Of a stretch of DNA of 64,000 bases, positions 50,501 to 60,118 are shown piece after piece (the first letter of the stretch is position 1; the number at the start of each line of letters is the position of its first letter). Under the pieces are notes generated by a model that was not told the DNA's origin, made no database searches, and saw only the letters and a program-made list of their open reading frames with translations. The stretch is from Anaerobiospirillum thomasii. Lineage in GTDB: Bacteria; Pseudomonadota; Gammaproteobacteria; Enterobacterales; Succinivibrionaceae. The position numbers and the translations under genes were made by a program. Where the stretch lies: NCBI RefSeq assembly GCF_900445255.1, contig NZ_UAPU01000005.1, positions 1,132,501 through 1,196,500 of the forward strand, given 5' to 3'.

Positions 50501-51612
50501 GAGAGTGACTCTGATGGAGTGTCAGATACAGTATTGTCTCTGACAAAGGTACTAGGAGCACTGTCATCTGCAGTGTAATCTGTATCTGCTCTGTCAAAGG
50601 AGCGGGGTGATATATACTGCGGACTCTCATCCTGCACAGCATCATGTGCCACACTCTGTGTCTGTGGTGCAAAGGCGCTCTCAGGCGCTGCCTCTGCAGT
50701 ATCTGTACCTAAAGCTGTCTGTGTCTGACTGTCATTTATCTCTATAGGCTGTATCTGTACTGCCTTTGGTGCATTAGGGCTGTTATCTGCAACAATGGTT
50801 GATGGGCTTTGCTGCTCACTGTCAAATACAGGCTCCTTGCGTTTGCCAAAAGAGCCGCCATGGGCACTTTGAGCCTCAAGCTCTTTTTTACTGATCTTGC
50901 CCTTAAAGCTTGGAATGGCCCCCTTGCCGTCTAAAACATTGGCAATGGTATGTCTGTCAGCATCCTTTTTCTCAGCTGTAGCAATAATAGGCTCTTGGCT
51001 CTTGGTCTCCTGTGTGCTTTTATCCTTTTTGGTAAAGAGCGAGGTAATGGTGGCGCCTATTTTATCTATAAGAGCCAGAGGGGACATAGCGACAAAAAGG
51101 CTTAAACCTGTAAGCACTATAAGTATGGAGACAATGGTTCCCATGGCGCCTGGGGCAAAGGCTTTGAACATAATATTTAAAAAGTCGCCTAAAATGCCGC
51201 CACCTCCGGTTTCGCCAAGATTAAAGCAAAAGGAGAAGGTTGAGGTGCAGCCTATAACTAAAAGGTTAAAGCCCAAAAGGCGCAGCGACAGTGAGAACAG
51301 ATCAAGCTGTCTTAGATTAATACGGCGTATAAAAAGCACATAGCCAAAGTAGATTATAAACAGTGGCAGAATATAGGTAAAGGCGCCAAAATATCCAAAT
51401 AAAAAACCAAAGAGAGAGCCGTCTTCATAGGATGCAGGTGCAGAGTTGTTAAGATTGAGCTCACCTGTCAGAGCCTGAGCTTCGCCCTGGCGGTATGAAA
51501 GCAGCAGATAATAGATAAATAAGGCTGCAAGCACACTTGCACCAAATAAAATCTTACTGATTAAAGATAAACCCTGTGCTTCCATATTTTTATTATGAGC
51601 ACCTAACAGCAT
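47554..51612 (-). CDS. ftsK: DNA translocase FtsK
   Basis: Divisome protein that pumps chromosome dimers to XerCD-dif. 1352 residues, as in E. coli (1329). Four N-terminal membrane helices (about 18-39, 76-96, 108-130, 157-180), a long Gln/Ser/Asp-rich linker (about 190-880), then the motor: Walker A GTTGSGKSAG at 1018-1027, Walker B VVVIEEYADL (~1144), and the gamma winged helix that reads KOPS (about 1285-1352, FQIKLGVGYPRAKKIHMQLQ). The ATG at 51612 has GGAGG in front. The linker holds repeated Thr-Ile-Ile-Asp-type motifs, described in the findings. Confidence 0.96.
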   Translation of the reverse strand: MLLGAHNKNMEAQGLSLISKILFGASVLAALFIYYLLLSYRQGEAQALTGELNLNNSAPASYEDGSLFGFLFGYFGAFTYILPLFIIYFGYVLFIRRINLRQLDLFSLSLRLLGFNLLVIGCTSTFSFCFNLGETGGGGILGDFLNIMFKAFAPGAMGTIVSILIVLTGLSLFVAMSPLALIDKIGATITSLFTKKDKSTQETKSQEPIIATAEKKDADRHTIANVLDGKGAIPSFKGKISKKELEAQSAHGGSFGKRKEPVFDSEQQSPSTIVADNSPNAPKAVQIQPIEINDSQTQTALGTDTAEAAPESAFAPQTQSVAHDAVQDESPQYISPRSFDRADTDYTADDSAPSTFVRDNTVSDTPSESLSDDEVHTIIFDREEILRQKALEEEARREAKRLELEREEAERARAYQDENPLYNADEKDDEVHSIITDRSELTNYLIRQGQEQGKEVTDERADEPYEDDGRPSTIITDRSAYMQAMAQAQQAQIQQPQPQYASGADQSSDGSANVQSGTNDGVRYSSDPYDNEPSSYEPEQHLSQDTVSYDMSERSVYDSQSQQSQDQDQLQPQQTMHQGADYVASQENRADTHQDIERPDCAYIQSGSEGIPSYSDVQKSFGFVDENASYVDNVISFDDVNEDSTQRGYEVGDRLTSSFEQVKEENDGHALQKDRQTISEKDAAYDYGRASRGVFSKDESSAAEDKERENNTQSTGTVNLSQSYSPLSSFAATSSMDYSMPGSSYAQSEHTVYSYAQSQAPVTNVKAQSSQAEQTQVSESGYTQFAGTAQETQSTQEQGYESVSADDRSIGNNSDYKEGFVEQNSSGNNYPSYMQDSRVGGNESFGTKGVVFKSNVVTAPNTVYGSWRPDIELLTPSPVQEDADVNSLNEMASKINQVLSSFGVKAKVERYITGPVITRYELSLAPGIKSSAISSLSVDLSRSLMVQTVRVIDVIPGTAFVGIEVPNKSRKLITLYDVACKDDFAQSDCKLPLCLGCSVTGTPVVVDLVKAPHLLVAGTTGSGKSAGLNAMLVSMLLKKSPEELRLILIDPKRVEFSLYNNLPHLITPIISDVADKAAAALRWCVEEMERRYQLIETNEVRKLDEYNDKIRQAQERGEVIYDKSWTADMGGEPPVLKPLPLLVVVIEEYADLVAQTSGGRKKNENSPEQYINRLAAKARAAGIHLILATQSPRSDVLTGVIKNNIPARIAFTVQSLVDSRVILDEGGAEKLLGNGDMLCKFTSINQGVSFRCHGAFVCNSDVDAVVQSWREHGEIEYIDDVTEELVEESEGGEEKATGKRDAKLEEAAAFALDYYARNQKYPPISDFQIKLGVGYPRAKKIHMQLQNEGIIN

Positions 51613-51829
51613 AGCCCCTCCAACGTATGATTTAGCTGCCGGACAATAGTATGTATGACGTCAAGACAGAGAGAAAAAATTAAAAAACACTAGCGCTATA
51701 AAGGAGCTTATTCTACCAAGAAAAGAACCTTAGCACATTATTTTTAAACAAATTGTTTTAAAGCTTATGCCCAAGACTTGGTGCGCATTATATTTGTAAG
51801 TATCAGGCACCCTGTAAAGTCAATAGTGC

Positions 51830-51835
51830 TATAAT
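51830..51835 (+). promoter_or_regulatory. trmL promoter -10 box
   Basis: TATAAT with extended TGC before it, 25 bases before the trmL start. The -35 region is weak. Confidence 0.5.
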
Positions 51836-51860
51836 CGCCCATGAAAGAAAAGGAATAATT

Positions 51861-52331
51861 ATGATACAGATAGTTTTATACAGGCCGCAGATGCCAGAGA
51901 ATGCAGGAAATATTATACGTCTTAGCGCCAATTTCGGTCTTAAACTGCATATAGTAGGCCCGCTTGATTTCTTTCTTGACAATAAAAGAATGCTAAGGGC
52001 CGGACTTGACTATCATCAGATAGCCAATATGGTAAGTCACACAAGCTTTGAGAGCTTTATGCAAAACTGCAGTCCCAAAAGACTCATTGCCGCCACCACC
52101 AAGGGCAGTGTGTTGCCAAGCTCCTTTAAATTTGAAGATGAAGGTGACTTTTTAATTTTTGGCCGTGAAACCTCAGGCCTGCCTGATGAGGTTATGACGC
52201 TTATTGACAGCTCCTGCCGCCTTAAAATTCCTATGATGGCACAAAGCCGCTGTCTTAATGTAGCCAACTCTGTTGCCATTTTAGCCTATGAGGCACTGCG
52301 CCAGCAGGATTTTAAAGGTATGCAGCTTTAA
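51861..52331 (+). CDS. trmL: tRNA (cytidine/uridine-34 2'-O) methyltransferase
   Basis: SPOUT methyltransferase that modifies the wobble base of tRNA-Leu. 156 residues. PQMPENAGNIIRLSANFG, LIFGRETSGLPDEV and the knot motif IPMMAQSRCLNVANSVAI are diagnostic. Single gene between ftsK (divergent) and the dedA-like gene. Confidence 0.94.
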   Translation: MIQIVLYRPQMPENAGNIIRLSANFGLKLHIVGPLDFFLDNKRMLRAGLDYHQIANMVSHTSFESFMQNCSPKRLIAATTKGSVLPSSFKFEDEGDFLIFGRETSGLPDEVMTLIDSSCRLKIPMMAQSRCLNVANSVAILAYEALRQQDFKGMQL

Positions 52332-52499
52332 AAAGTATTTTTACTTAAGTATACATATTCCTGCATCCTGCTGTTTTGTTGGCTCAAAGGTTTGCAAAGC
52401 TGTGCTTTTTACTTAAATTTGCAACATTTTTTTGTTAAACTAGACTGAATTTTGTGTATTTTCAATAAAATGTGCTGATTGACGCTTTTAGGAAAGACG

Positions 52500-53228
52500 A
52501 TGCTAGATTTCTTGATCGAGTTTTTTACTGATTACGGCTATATAGCAGTTTTTGGTATTCTGATTCTCTGTGGTTTTGGATTGCCTGTACCTGAGGATAT
52601 AACCTTGGTATCAGGCGGCGTAATCTCCGGTCTTGATCTGGCCAATCCGCATTTTATGGTGGCTGTGGGCATGGCAGGAGTGCTCATTGGTGACAGCACC
52701 ATGTTTTTATTAGGCCGCATCTTTGGCTATAGAATACAGCGCATCAGAACCTTTAGAAAAATACTCTCTCCGCGCCGCTTTTCACTCATTCAAAGAAAAT
52801 TCAAACAATATGGTCTGGGTCTGTTATTTGTAGCCCGTTTTCTGCCAGGTTTAAGATCACCAATCTATCTTGTAGCCGGCATGTCACGCCGTATCTCCTT
52901 TATCACCTTTATTCTCATGGATGGTCTTGCAGCCATTATCTCTGTGCCTGTGTGGATCTATCTTGGCTTTTTCTTTGCCAACAATCTTGATCTGCTGATG
53001 GAATATGTAGGCGATGTTCAAAAGGCTATTTACCTGGGTATTGGTCTGCTCTTTGCCATTATTGGTATTATCTATCTTAAAAAGAAATTCCATGGCCGTC
53101 TTAATGCCATAGGCGCTGAAAATGCAGATACAGATGCTAAGACTGAAGATAATGTAACATTAAAAGATGACAGTACTGCTTTAAATTCAGGTACCAAGAC
53201 CAGGGCTAAAAGCGCTGACAAATCTTAA
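52500..53228 (+). CDS. DedA family membrane protein
   Basis: 242 residues from ATG 52500 (AGGAAAG upstream). Membrane segments flank the two re-entrant loops; CGFGLPVPEDITLVSGG and ARFLPGLRSPIYLVAGMSR carry the family's Glu/Asp and Arg residues. DedA proteins move lipid carriers or phospholipids across the inner membrane and support proton-motive force. The last ~40 residues form a charged cytoplasmic tail. Which of the several DedA paralogues it matches is not clear. Confidence 0.88.
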   Translation: MLDFLIEFFTDYGYIAVFGILILCGFGLPVPEDITLVSGGVISGLDLANPHFMVAVGMAGVLIGDSTMFLLGRIFGYRIQRIRTFRKILSPRRFSLIQRKFKQYGLGLLFVARFLPGLRSPIYLVAGMSRRISFITFILMDGLAAIISVPVWIYLGFFFANNLDLLMEYVGDVQKAIYLGIGLLFAIIGIIYLKKKFHGRLNAIGAENADTDAKTEDNVTLKDDSTALNSGTKTRAKSADKS

Positions 53229-53372
53229 ATAAAACCCCCGTCTGCATTTCATTTACAGATCCTGCCACAAAAGGGTGCACATAGCTTATATGTGCAACCT
53301 TTGTGCTAAACTTTATCGAATTATCCTTATAACACCTGCTTTTTTTATCCTGCAGTTTTGTGGAAAAAATAC

Positions 53373-54836
53373 ATGAACGAACTTACTACTATTGTTAAAG
53401 ATATTAATTCCATTTTATGGGGACCTTGGTGCCTTATCCCTATTTTAGTAGGTGCCGGCATTTTCTTTACTGTAAAACTTGGTTTTGTACAGTTTCGCAT
53501 GTTCCGCCGTGCCTTTGGTCTGGTCTTTGGCGCCCTGAGCCTTAACGGTGAAAAGGCAGGTCATCATGGTATGACCTCATTTCAGTCCCTAGCAACAGCC
53601 ATTGCAGCTCAGGTAGGTACAGGCAATTTAGCAGGTGTGGCCACAGCCATGGCCCTAGGTGGACCAGGTGCTATTTTCTGGATGTGGATTGCAGCCTTTT
53701 TTGGTATGGCCACCATTTTTGCAGAGGCCATTTTAGGTCAGCTCTATCGCACCAAGGATGAACAAGGTCATATTACAGGCGGTCCTGCCTACTATATTTT
53801 AAAGGGCCTGGGCTCAAGATCTCTTGCCAATATTTTTGCAGTTACCATTATTATAGCCCTTGGTTTTATAGGCACCATGGTACAGGCCAATTCCATCTCC
53901 ACAGCCTTCTACTCAGCCTTTGATATTCCAAACTGGGTCTCAGGTCTGTTTATTATTCTGCTGGCCGGCTTTATTTTTATTGGCGGCATACGCCGTATTG
54001 CAGGCTTTACTGAAAAGATGGTGCCGCTCATGGCCTCTGTCTATGTGTTAGGCGCCATTTATATCTGTGCTGTCAATTATGATATGGTGCTTCATGCCTT
54101 TAATGTCATTATTGTAGGAGCCTTTGATCCAACTGCCGCCACAGGCGGTGTCATAGGAGCAGGCGTCAAGGAGGCCATACGCTATGGTGTAGCCCGCGGT
54201 TTGTTTTCAAATGAGGCCGGTATGGGTTCAACTCCTCATGCCCACGCTATTGCCCGCGTCAAACACCCTGCCGAGCAGGGCCTGGCTGCCATTGTTGGTC
54301 TGTTTATTGATACCTTTATTGTATTAAATGCCACTGCTCTGGTGATTTTAGTGACAGGCTCTCTTGATGGCACCTCTACAGGTATTGTGCTCACACAAAC
54401 TGCCTTTATCAAGGGTATGGGTGCTGCAGGCTCTGGTTTTGTGGCTATCTGTCTGTTCTTTGCCGCCTTTACCACCATTATTGGCTGGTACTTCTTTGCA
54501 GCACAGAATGTCAAATTCCTCTTTGGCTATAAGATAATCAATGTCTTTTCAGTTATGGTGCTGTGCTTTTTAATGATGGGCTCCTTTTTACAGGTTGAGC
54601 TGGTTTGGGAGCTTGCAGATATGTTCAACGGTCTTATGGTTATACCAAATATTATTGCTGTTATTGGTCTTTACAAGCTTGTTGAAAGGGCACTTAAAGA
54701 TTATGAGGGCAATTTCCTTACTGGCAAGAGACCACTGTTCGGTCCATCTGAAAAGCTTACCAATCGCTTTGCCAATCTGCAGCAGGTTTATCGCAAACAA
54801 AGACGCAAGAATGTCTATGAAAATGAAGATAATTAA
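53373..54836 (+). CDS. Alanine/glycine:cation symporter (AGCS family)
   Basis: Sodium-coupled alanine or glycine uptake. 487 residues from ATG 53373; a GTG five codons earlier is possible. About 11 membrane helices. QVGTGNLAGVATAMALGGPGAIFWMW and ARGLFSNEAGMGSTPHAHA are AGCS signatures. Single transcription unit with a strong terminator. Confidence 0.9.
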   Translation: MNELTTIVKDINSILWGPWCLIPILVGAGIFFTVKLGFVQFRMFRRAFGLVFGALSLNGEKAGHHGMTSFQSLATAIAAQVGTGNLAGVATAMALGGPGAIFWMWIAAFFGMATIFAEAILGQLYRTKDEQGHITGGPAYYILKGLGSRSLANIFAVTIIIALGFIGTMVQANSISTAFYSAFDIPNWVSGLFIILLAGFIFIGGIRRIAGFTEKMVPLMASVYVLGAIYICAVNYDMVLHAFNVIIVGAFDPTAATGGVIGAGVKEAIRYGVARGLFSNEAGMGSTPHAHAIARVKHPAEQGLAAIVGLFIDTFIVLNATALVILVTGSLDGTSTGIVLTQTAFIKGMGAAGSGFVAICLFFAAFTTIIGWYFFAAQNVKFLFGYKIINVFSVMVLCFLMMGSFLQVELVWELADMFNGLMVIPNIIAVIGLYKLVERALKDYEGNFLTGKRPLFGPSEKLTNRFANLQQVYRKQRRKNVYENEDN

Positions 54837-54865
54837 TCTTAAAACTGCATACTAAAAGATGCTAA

Positions 54866-54903
54866 AAAACCCCGCGGATCATGCACCTGCGGGGTTTTGT
54901 TTT
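54866..54903 (+). terminator. Symporter terminator
   Basis: AACCCCGC pairs with GCGGGGTT, followed by TTTGTTTT, 29 bases after the stop codon. Confidence 0.88.
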
Positions 54904-54921
54904 ATAGCTGTTATCTGTTTT

Positions 54922-54963
54922 ATTCAAAAGCACAAGCCTCAGACTTTTGCTCTGAGGCTTGTG
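54922..54963 (-). terminator. Terminator of the ABC transporter gene
   Basis: 13-bp stem CACAAGCCTCAGA / TCTGAGGCTTGTG with a seven-base loop and a T-rich minus-strand tail, 11 bases beyond the stop codon. Confidence 0.8.
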
Positions 54964-54974
54964 ATAAAGCCTGT

Positions 54975-56723
54975 CTAGATATTTGTTATTACAGCCTTGC
55001 AGTTGTCAAGCTGCAGCTTTTTGTTGTGCAGTATCTCAAGTGATGATCTGTGACCTACTGAGATAATAATGCTTTGTGGCAGTGTTTCTATTAAAAGGCT
55101 GTAGCATAAAGCTTCAAGATCCTCATCAAGAGCAGAGCTTGCCTCATCTAAAAACAGCACCTTAGGTCTGTTTAAAAGCGCACGGATAAAAGCTACACGC
55201 TGCATCTCACCAAGTGAGAGTATATGTGACCACTGCTCAGTGCTATCAAGTCTATCAATAAGATGGTCAAGCTTTAACTTTGTCATATACTCTTTTATAA
55301 GATCATCATCAAAGGCTGATGGCCTTGGATAGTAAAGACACTGTCTTAAACTGCCCTGTGGCAGATATGGCTTTTGCGATAAAAACAGCACATCATTGTG
55401 CTCTGTCATGGCAACAGATCCTGTGGCATATGGCCAGATACCGGCTATGGTGCGCATCAGTGTTGACTTGCCGCAGCCTGACTGACCTTTAATTAAAAGT
55501 CTGTCGCCGCCTGCAAGGTTCAGGCTCAGATTGTCAATTAAAACTCTCTCATCCACACTTTTGACACACAAAGAGTCAATGACAACTTCATTTTTATCAT
55601 GTGTCTTTACCTCAATACACTCTAAAGCTGCAGCCTTGTCCATGCTTGTGGCAAAAAGAGAGAGACGGTCAATCACACTCTTCCAGGAGGCTAAAGCATT
55701 AAAGTTCATAATAAGGGTGGAGAGTGAATCGTGCACCCTACCAAAGGCAGATGTAATCTGCATAATGGTACCCATGGTAATGAGCTTGGCAAAATAGATT
55801 GGCGCTGCAATAAGTATCGGGAAAATTACAGCTGTCTGGGCATAGCCTAAGGTTAAAAAGCCAAGACGCTTGGTGCAGTTGATAAGCTGTATATAGTTTT
55901 TAACTAAAATGGCAAAGCGATCTTTTAAGGTTTCATTCTCCTCACTTTCACCTTTGTAAAGAGCAATGGAGTCGGCTGACTCTCTTAGGCGTATGAGTGA
56001 GAAACGAAAATCAGCTTCATACCGCTGCTGACGAAAGTTTAAGCGCACCAGAGGCTTGCCTAAAATAAAGGTGACAATGGTGCCAAGTATGGCATAGATG
56101 GCAGCAAGATAAAATAAATAGCCATCTGGCAGAGTGATGACATAACCGCCAAAGACTGTCAGATCAACACTTTGTGATAAACCCCAGAGCACTACTGAGA
56201 AGGATACAAGCATAGCCATGTCAGTACCTACACCTAAAAGCAGAGCTATGGTATTGCCCACAAAGAGATTTAAATCCTCGGCTATACGCTGATCTGGGTT
56301 GTCAGTTTTACTGTCAGTCAGCTGCATTTTATAATAGCTTCCCTTTTCAAGCCATTTTCTTACCATGACATCTGTCATATAGCGGCGCCACTCAATGGCC
56401 ATTTTGGAGCGCAGGAAACTGTTGTATACAGAAACCACCACATGAATGGTGGCTAGAATGGCAAAGATAGAGAGCTGATGAAAGAATCCGTCCACATCAT
56501 AGTTTTGTATAGTATCCCAGAACTCCTTGTACCAGGTATTAATACGCGTAGCAATATAGACAGAGCCTCCTGTCAGTAACAGAATAAGACCAAGATAGAT
56601 CCAGCAGATCAATGATTCTTTTTTAGTCCAGTACAGCTTTAGCAGTACATAAAAGGAGCTTATGGTCTGTTTGAGGGGCAGACTGTCAACTCCATATTTT
56701 GAATGATGTGGCTTATCTTGCAT
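54975..56723 (-). CDS. SbmA/YddA-like ABC transporter (fused membrane and ATPase domains)
   Basis: 582 residues. The N-terminal SbmA/BacA-type membrane domain has about six helices, with NTWYKEFWDTIQNYD and WRRYMTDVMVRKWL. The C-terminal ATPase has Walker A IKGQSGCGKST, signature LSLGEMQRVAFIRALL and Walker B VLFLDEASSALDED. This order and the LSLGE signature are those of the ABCD/YddA group; relatives import peptides or cobalamin or export long-chain acyl compounds. Substrate here is unknown. AGGAG-type ribosome site is not obvious. Stands alone. Confidence 0.85.
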   Translation of the reverse strand: MQDKPHHSKYGVDSLPLKQTISSFYVLLKLYWTKKESLICWIYLGLILLLTGGSVYIATRINTWYKEFWDTIQNYDVDGFFHQLSIFAILATIHVVVSVYNSFLRSKMAIEWRRYMTDVMVRKWLEKGSYYKMQLTDSKTDNPDQRIAEDLNLFVGNTIALLLGVGTDMAMLVSFSVVLWGLSQSVDLTVFGGYVITLPDGYLFYLAAIYAILGTIVTFILGKPLVRLNFRQQRYEADFRFSLIRLRESADSIALYKGESEENETLKDRFAILVKNYIQLINCTKRLGFLTLGYAQTAVIFPILIAAPIYFAKLITMGTIMQITSAFGRVHDSLSTLIMNFNALASWKSVIDRLSLFATSMDKAAALECIEVKTHDKNEVVIDSLCVKSVDERVLIDNLSLNLAGGDRLLIKGQSGCGKSTLMRTIAGIWPYATGSVAMTEHNDVLFLSQKPYLPQGSLRQCLYYPRPSAFDDDLIKEYMTKLKLDHLIDRLDSTEQWSHILSLGEMQRVAFIRALLNRPKVLFLDEASSALDEDLEALCYSLLIETLPQSIIISVGHRSSLEILHNKKLQLDNCKAVITNI

Positions 56724-56770
56724 AAATTCTCCAAAGTTGCTGTCTTGATTGTAAGAAAAATCCCATAGAA

Positions 56771-57595
56771 CTAACTTAGTTCAAAGAGTTTTTCTAAAAA
56801 GACAGCTATACCCTCATTATCATTATCGAGGGTGACATAGTCGGCCAGAACCTTGACAGTATCATCGGCATTGCCCATAGCCACGCCAATTCCAGCCTTT
56901 TTTAGCATGTCAGCATCATTTTCGGCATCACCAAAGGCCAGAACATTATCCATAGATATATTTAAAATCTCGCACAGATGGGTTAAAGCCGAGCCTTTGG
57001 TACATGTGCCTGGAATAAATTCAAGAAAGTTTGGATCAGAGCGCATAATGGTGTATTTATCACTTTGCATTGCATCAAGACTTGCTCTTAGTACATCAAG
57101 CTCATGGCTTTGACCTACTGCCAGGGCCTTGAAAAAATGCTCATTTGGATCCACATGCTCAAGATTGCTTTTTTTATAACCTACCTTGCAGTGCTGCACC
57201 TCACGATAGGAAGGTGAGTTTTCATCCTCTAAAATTAAACCCTGCTGCACACTAAAGGCATGGATTTTACAGCCATGTTCATGTGTAATCCTTGCAAGTT
57301 CCATAAGAGTTGTGCCATTTAAATACTCATTGTAGACAAAGTTTACATGCGGCAAAGAGACAATGCCTGCGCCATTGAAACACACCACATAGCCCCTGTC
57401 ATTTACAAGACTTAAATCCTTTACATAATTAAAAATTCCCTGTGGCGGACGGCCTGTAGCTACAACTATATACACCCCTTTATCACTTAATCTTTTTAGT
57501 ACCTGACGTGTTCTTGGCCCTACCTGTTTTTGTGAATTTAAAACTGTACCGTCCATATCCAGGGCTACAAGCTTTATCTTAGATGCTCTTTCCAT
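56771..57595 (-). CDS. HAD-superfamily sugar phosphatase (Cof/YidA type)
   Basis: 274 residues from ATG 57593-57595, preceded by GGAG. HAD motif I is LVALDMDGTVLNSQ, motif II ATGRPP, motif III near KGSAL, and motif IV FGDAENDADMLKKAG. The C2B cap of the Cof subfamily lies between II and III. These enzymes remove phosphate from sugar phosphates and FMN; the exact substrate is not readable from sequence. Confidence 0.88.
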   Translation of the reverse strand: MERASKIKLVALDMDGTVLNSQKQVGPRTRQVLKRLSDKGVYIVVATGRPPQGIFNYVKDLSLVNDRGYVVCFNGAGIVSLPHVNFVYNEYLNGTTLMELARITHEHGCKIHAFSVQQGLILEDENSPSYREVQHCKVGYKKSNLEHVDPNEHFFKALAVGQSHELDVLRASLDAMQSDKYTIMRSDPNFLEFIPGTCTKGSALTHLCEILNISMDNVLAFGDAENDADMLKKAGIGVAMGNADDTVKVLADYVTLDNDNEGIAVFLEKLFELS

Positions 57596-57717
57596 TGTCA
57601 TCTCCGTTAAAATCATTTTTGAGCTGTAATTCTACCAAGTAATCATGAATTTTTACTACACAAAAAAAATGGTCAGAGTAAAAACCCTGACCACCTGTCT
57701 TCAATTATGAATAAACC

Positions 57718-59367
57718 TTAAGCACCGGCCTTTTTAAGGGCAGCATCAACAATCTCAGTAGCCTCCTTCTCAATAGCCTCAAGATGCTCAGGATCTTTGA
57801 ATGATTCCATATAAATCTTGTATATGTTCTCAGTGCCAGATGGACGGGCAGCAAACCAGCCGTTTTTGGTTACAACCTTAAGACCGCCAATCTCAGCACC
57901 GTTGCCAGAGGCGCAAGTCAGCTTCTCTACAATCTCCTCGCCGGCTAAGGTTGAGGCCTCAACTGCCTTTGGATCAAGCTTCTTGAGCACAGCCTTCTGC
58001 TTGGCATTGGCAGGGGCATCTACTCTGTTATATAAAGGTGCGCCATATTTATCTGTAAGTGCCTTATAGTGCTCGGCAGGATCCTTGCCAGTTACTGCAA
58101 GAATCTCGGCTGATAATAAAGCTGCAATAATACCGTCTTTATCAGTTGTCCAGACAGAACCATCCTTGCGCAGGAAGGAGGCACCGGCACTCTCCTCACA
58201 GCCAAAGGCCAGAGAGCCGTCAAACAGACCAGGTACAAACCACTTAAAGCCTACAGGTACTTCATAGGCTTTGCGGCCTAAACCTTCAGCCACCCTGTTC
58301 ATCATGGAGGATGACACTACAGTCTTGCCGACCATGGCGCCTGCAGGCCAGTTGTCACGATGGGTATAGATATAGTTGATGGCAGCAGACAGATAATGAT
58401 TTGGATTCATAAGACCTGAGTGGCAGACAATACCGTGACGGTCATAGTCAGGATCATTGCCAAAGGCAATATCAAAATTATCCTTAAGGGCAATAAGGCC
58501 TGCCATGGCATACGGACTTGAGCAGTCCATACGGATCTTGCCATCTTTATCAAGACACATGAAGGAGAAGGTTGGATCAACCTTGTAATTTACTACCTTG
58601 ATATTAAGTTTGTACTTGTCGGCAATTCTGTCCCAGTAGAAAAGACCTGAGCCGCCAAGAGGATCAACTCCAATGCTTATGCCAGACTTACTTATAGCCT
58701 CAAGATCAAGTACGCTGCCAAGATCGTCAATATACTCACCTAGCATGTCATGTTCTTTGACATTGGAGAGTTTTACAGCCTTAGCATATGGAATTCTTTT
58801 TACGCCGTTTAAATTGTTTTTAATAAGCTCATTGGCTCTGTCCTGTACCCATGATGTAATCTCGGTACCGGCAGGACCGCCGTCGGTTGGATTGTATTTA
58901 AAGCCGCCGTCACATGGTGGATTGTGTGATGGGGTGATAACAATACCATCGGCAAGGCCAGCAGTACGGCCCCTGTTATAGGTTAAAATGGCATGGGAGA
59001 TAGATGGGGTTGGGGTATAGCCATGATCCTTTTCAACGCGCAGCTCCACACCATTGGCACCTAAAACCTCGATGGCTGTGGCTAAGGCCGCCTCTGAGAG
59101 GGCGTGGGTATCCATACCGATAAATAAAGGACCTGTAATACCCTCTTTGGTTCTGTACTCGGCTATGGCCTGAGATATGGCAAGAATGTGGGTTTCAGTA
59201 AATGAGCCATTTAGTGAGGTACCACGGTGACCCGATGTACCAAAGCTTACCTGCTCTTCAGGATTTTCCATATCAGGACAATTTAAATAATAGGCAGCCA
59301 TCAGACGTGGGATATTGGTCAGATCCTCATCACGGGCCTTTTTACCTGCAAATTCATGAAGTGCCAT
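57718..59367 (-). CDS. pgm: Phosphoglucomutase
   Basis: Interconverts glucose 1-phosphate and glucose 6-phosphate. 549 residues (E. coli 546). Phosphoserine S147 in [13 protein letters not shown], magnesium-binding [11 protein letters not shown], sugar-binding [10 protein letters not shown] and the C-terminal phosphate-binding [13 protein letters not shown] are all present. Single gene, about 320 bases from hup. Confidence 0.95.
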   Translation of the reverse strand: MALHEFAGKKARDEDLTNIPRLMAAYYLNCPDMENPEEQVSFGTSGHRGTSLNGSFTETHILAISQAIAEYRTKEGITGPLFIGMDTHALSEAALATAIEVLGANGVELRVEKDHGYTPTPSISHAILTYNRGRTAGLADGIVITPSHNPPCDGGFKYNPTDGGPAGTEITSWVQDRANELIKNNLNGVKRIPYAKAVKLSNVKEHDMLGEYIDDLGSVLDLEAISKSGISIGVDPLGGSGLFYWDRIADKYKLNIKVVNYKVDPTFSFMCLDKDGKIRMDCSSPYAMAGLIALKDNFDIAFGNDPDYDRHGIVCHSGLMNPNHYLSAAINYIYTHRDNWPAGAMVGKTVVSSSMMNRVAEGLGRKAYEVPVGFKWFVPGLFDGSLAFGCEESAGASFLRKDGSVWTTDKDGIIAALLSAEILAVTGKDPAEHYKALTDKYGAPLYNRVDAPANAKQKAVLKKLDPKAVEASTLAGEEIVEKLTCASGNGAEIGGLKVVTKNGWFAARPSGTENIYKIYMESFKDPEHLEAIEKEATEIVDAALKKAGA

Positions 59368-59459
59368 ATGAAACCTCTAAAATTTTGTTTAAGTAATTTA
59401 AATTCAGATCTTTAATACCTAGATTGTACAAAATTTATCACTAAAAAATTATCTATTTT

Positions 59460-59479
59460 CATATCTTTTAAAAGATATG
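59460..59479. repeat. Perfect 20-base palindrome upstream of pgm
   Basis: CATATCTTTTAAAAGATATG, 93 bases before the pgm start. It could be a regulator site. The gap 59368-59602 also holds a 28-codon plus-strand frame (59518-59604, MDVATVFKMTGLSK) behind an AGGA ribosome-like site, too short to call. Confidence 0.5.
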
Positions 59480-59602
59480 TGAACTGCCACTCTCAAAATG
59501 AAGGACACAGGATAGCCATGGATGTGGCTACTGTATTTAAAATGACTGGTCTTAGTAAGAATTTAGAGCGGTTTGACTGTAAAGCCTATTCTGAACAAAG
59601 GT

Positions 59603-59634
59603 GAAAAAAAAAAGATCCAGCAGACAGCTGGATC
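59603..59634 (-). terminator. hup terminator
   Basis: GATCCAGC-AGACA-GCTGGATC with a ten-base T run on the minus strand, about 55 bases beyond the hup stop. Confidence 0.85.
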
Positions 59635-59689
59635 AGTTTAACTTAAAAGTGGCAGTTTATCTCAACTGCGCCTTTAATTTAAGTCAGGC

Positions 59690-59968
59690 TTAGCGGCCGT
59701 TTACAACCTTCTTTAATTCAGCGCCTGCTGTGAATGAAGGAGTCTTAGAGGCTGGAATCTGAATTACGTCACCGGTCTTAGGGTTACGGCCTTCACGTGA
59801 CTTACGTTCTGTAACCTTGAAAGTACCAAAGCCAACTAATTGTACACGATCACCCTCGGTTAAAGCCTCGCCAATAGTCTCTAACAGCGCATCTAAAGCA
59901 CGACGTGAGCCGGCCTGAGTTAAACCAGAACGCTTTGCGATCTCTTCAATTAACTGTGACTTATTCAT
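59690..59968 (-). CDS. hup: DNA-binding protein HU
   Basis: 92-residue histone-like protein that bends and compacts DNA. MNKSQLIEEIAKRSGLT, VQLVGFGTFKV and the DNA-binding arm RNPKTGDVIQIPASKTPSF are canonical. Ribosome site AAAGGA before the ATG. Which of the E. coli alpha or beta forms it corresponds to is unclear; the purH/purD and yjaG context resembles hupA. Confidence 0.95.
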   Translation of the reverse strand: MNKSQLIEEIAKRSGLTQAGSRRALDALLETIGEALTEGDRVQLVGFGTFKVTERKSREGRNPKTGDVIQIPASKTPSFTAGAELKKVVNGR

Positions 59969-60118
59969 AAAAATTTTCCTTTATTTTTGCAAATAACAAA
60001 ACTGAAATTTTATAACTTATTGATTGCTGTAAATTTCATCACAACTTACCGTATTAATCAATACTTTAATGACAAAAGCGATTAAAAAAACTAACAGGAG
60101 CAGATTGTACAGAAAATT

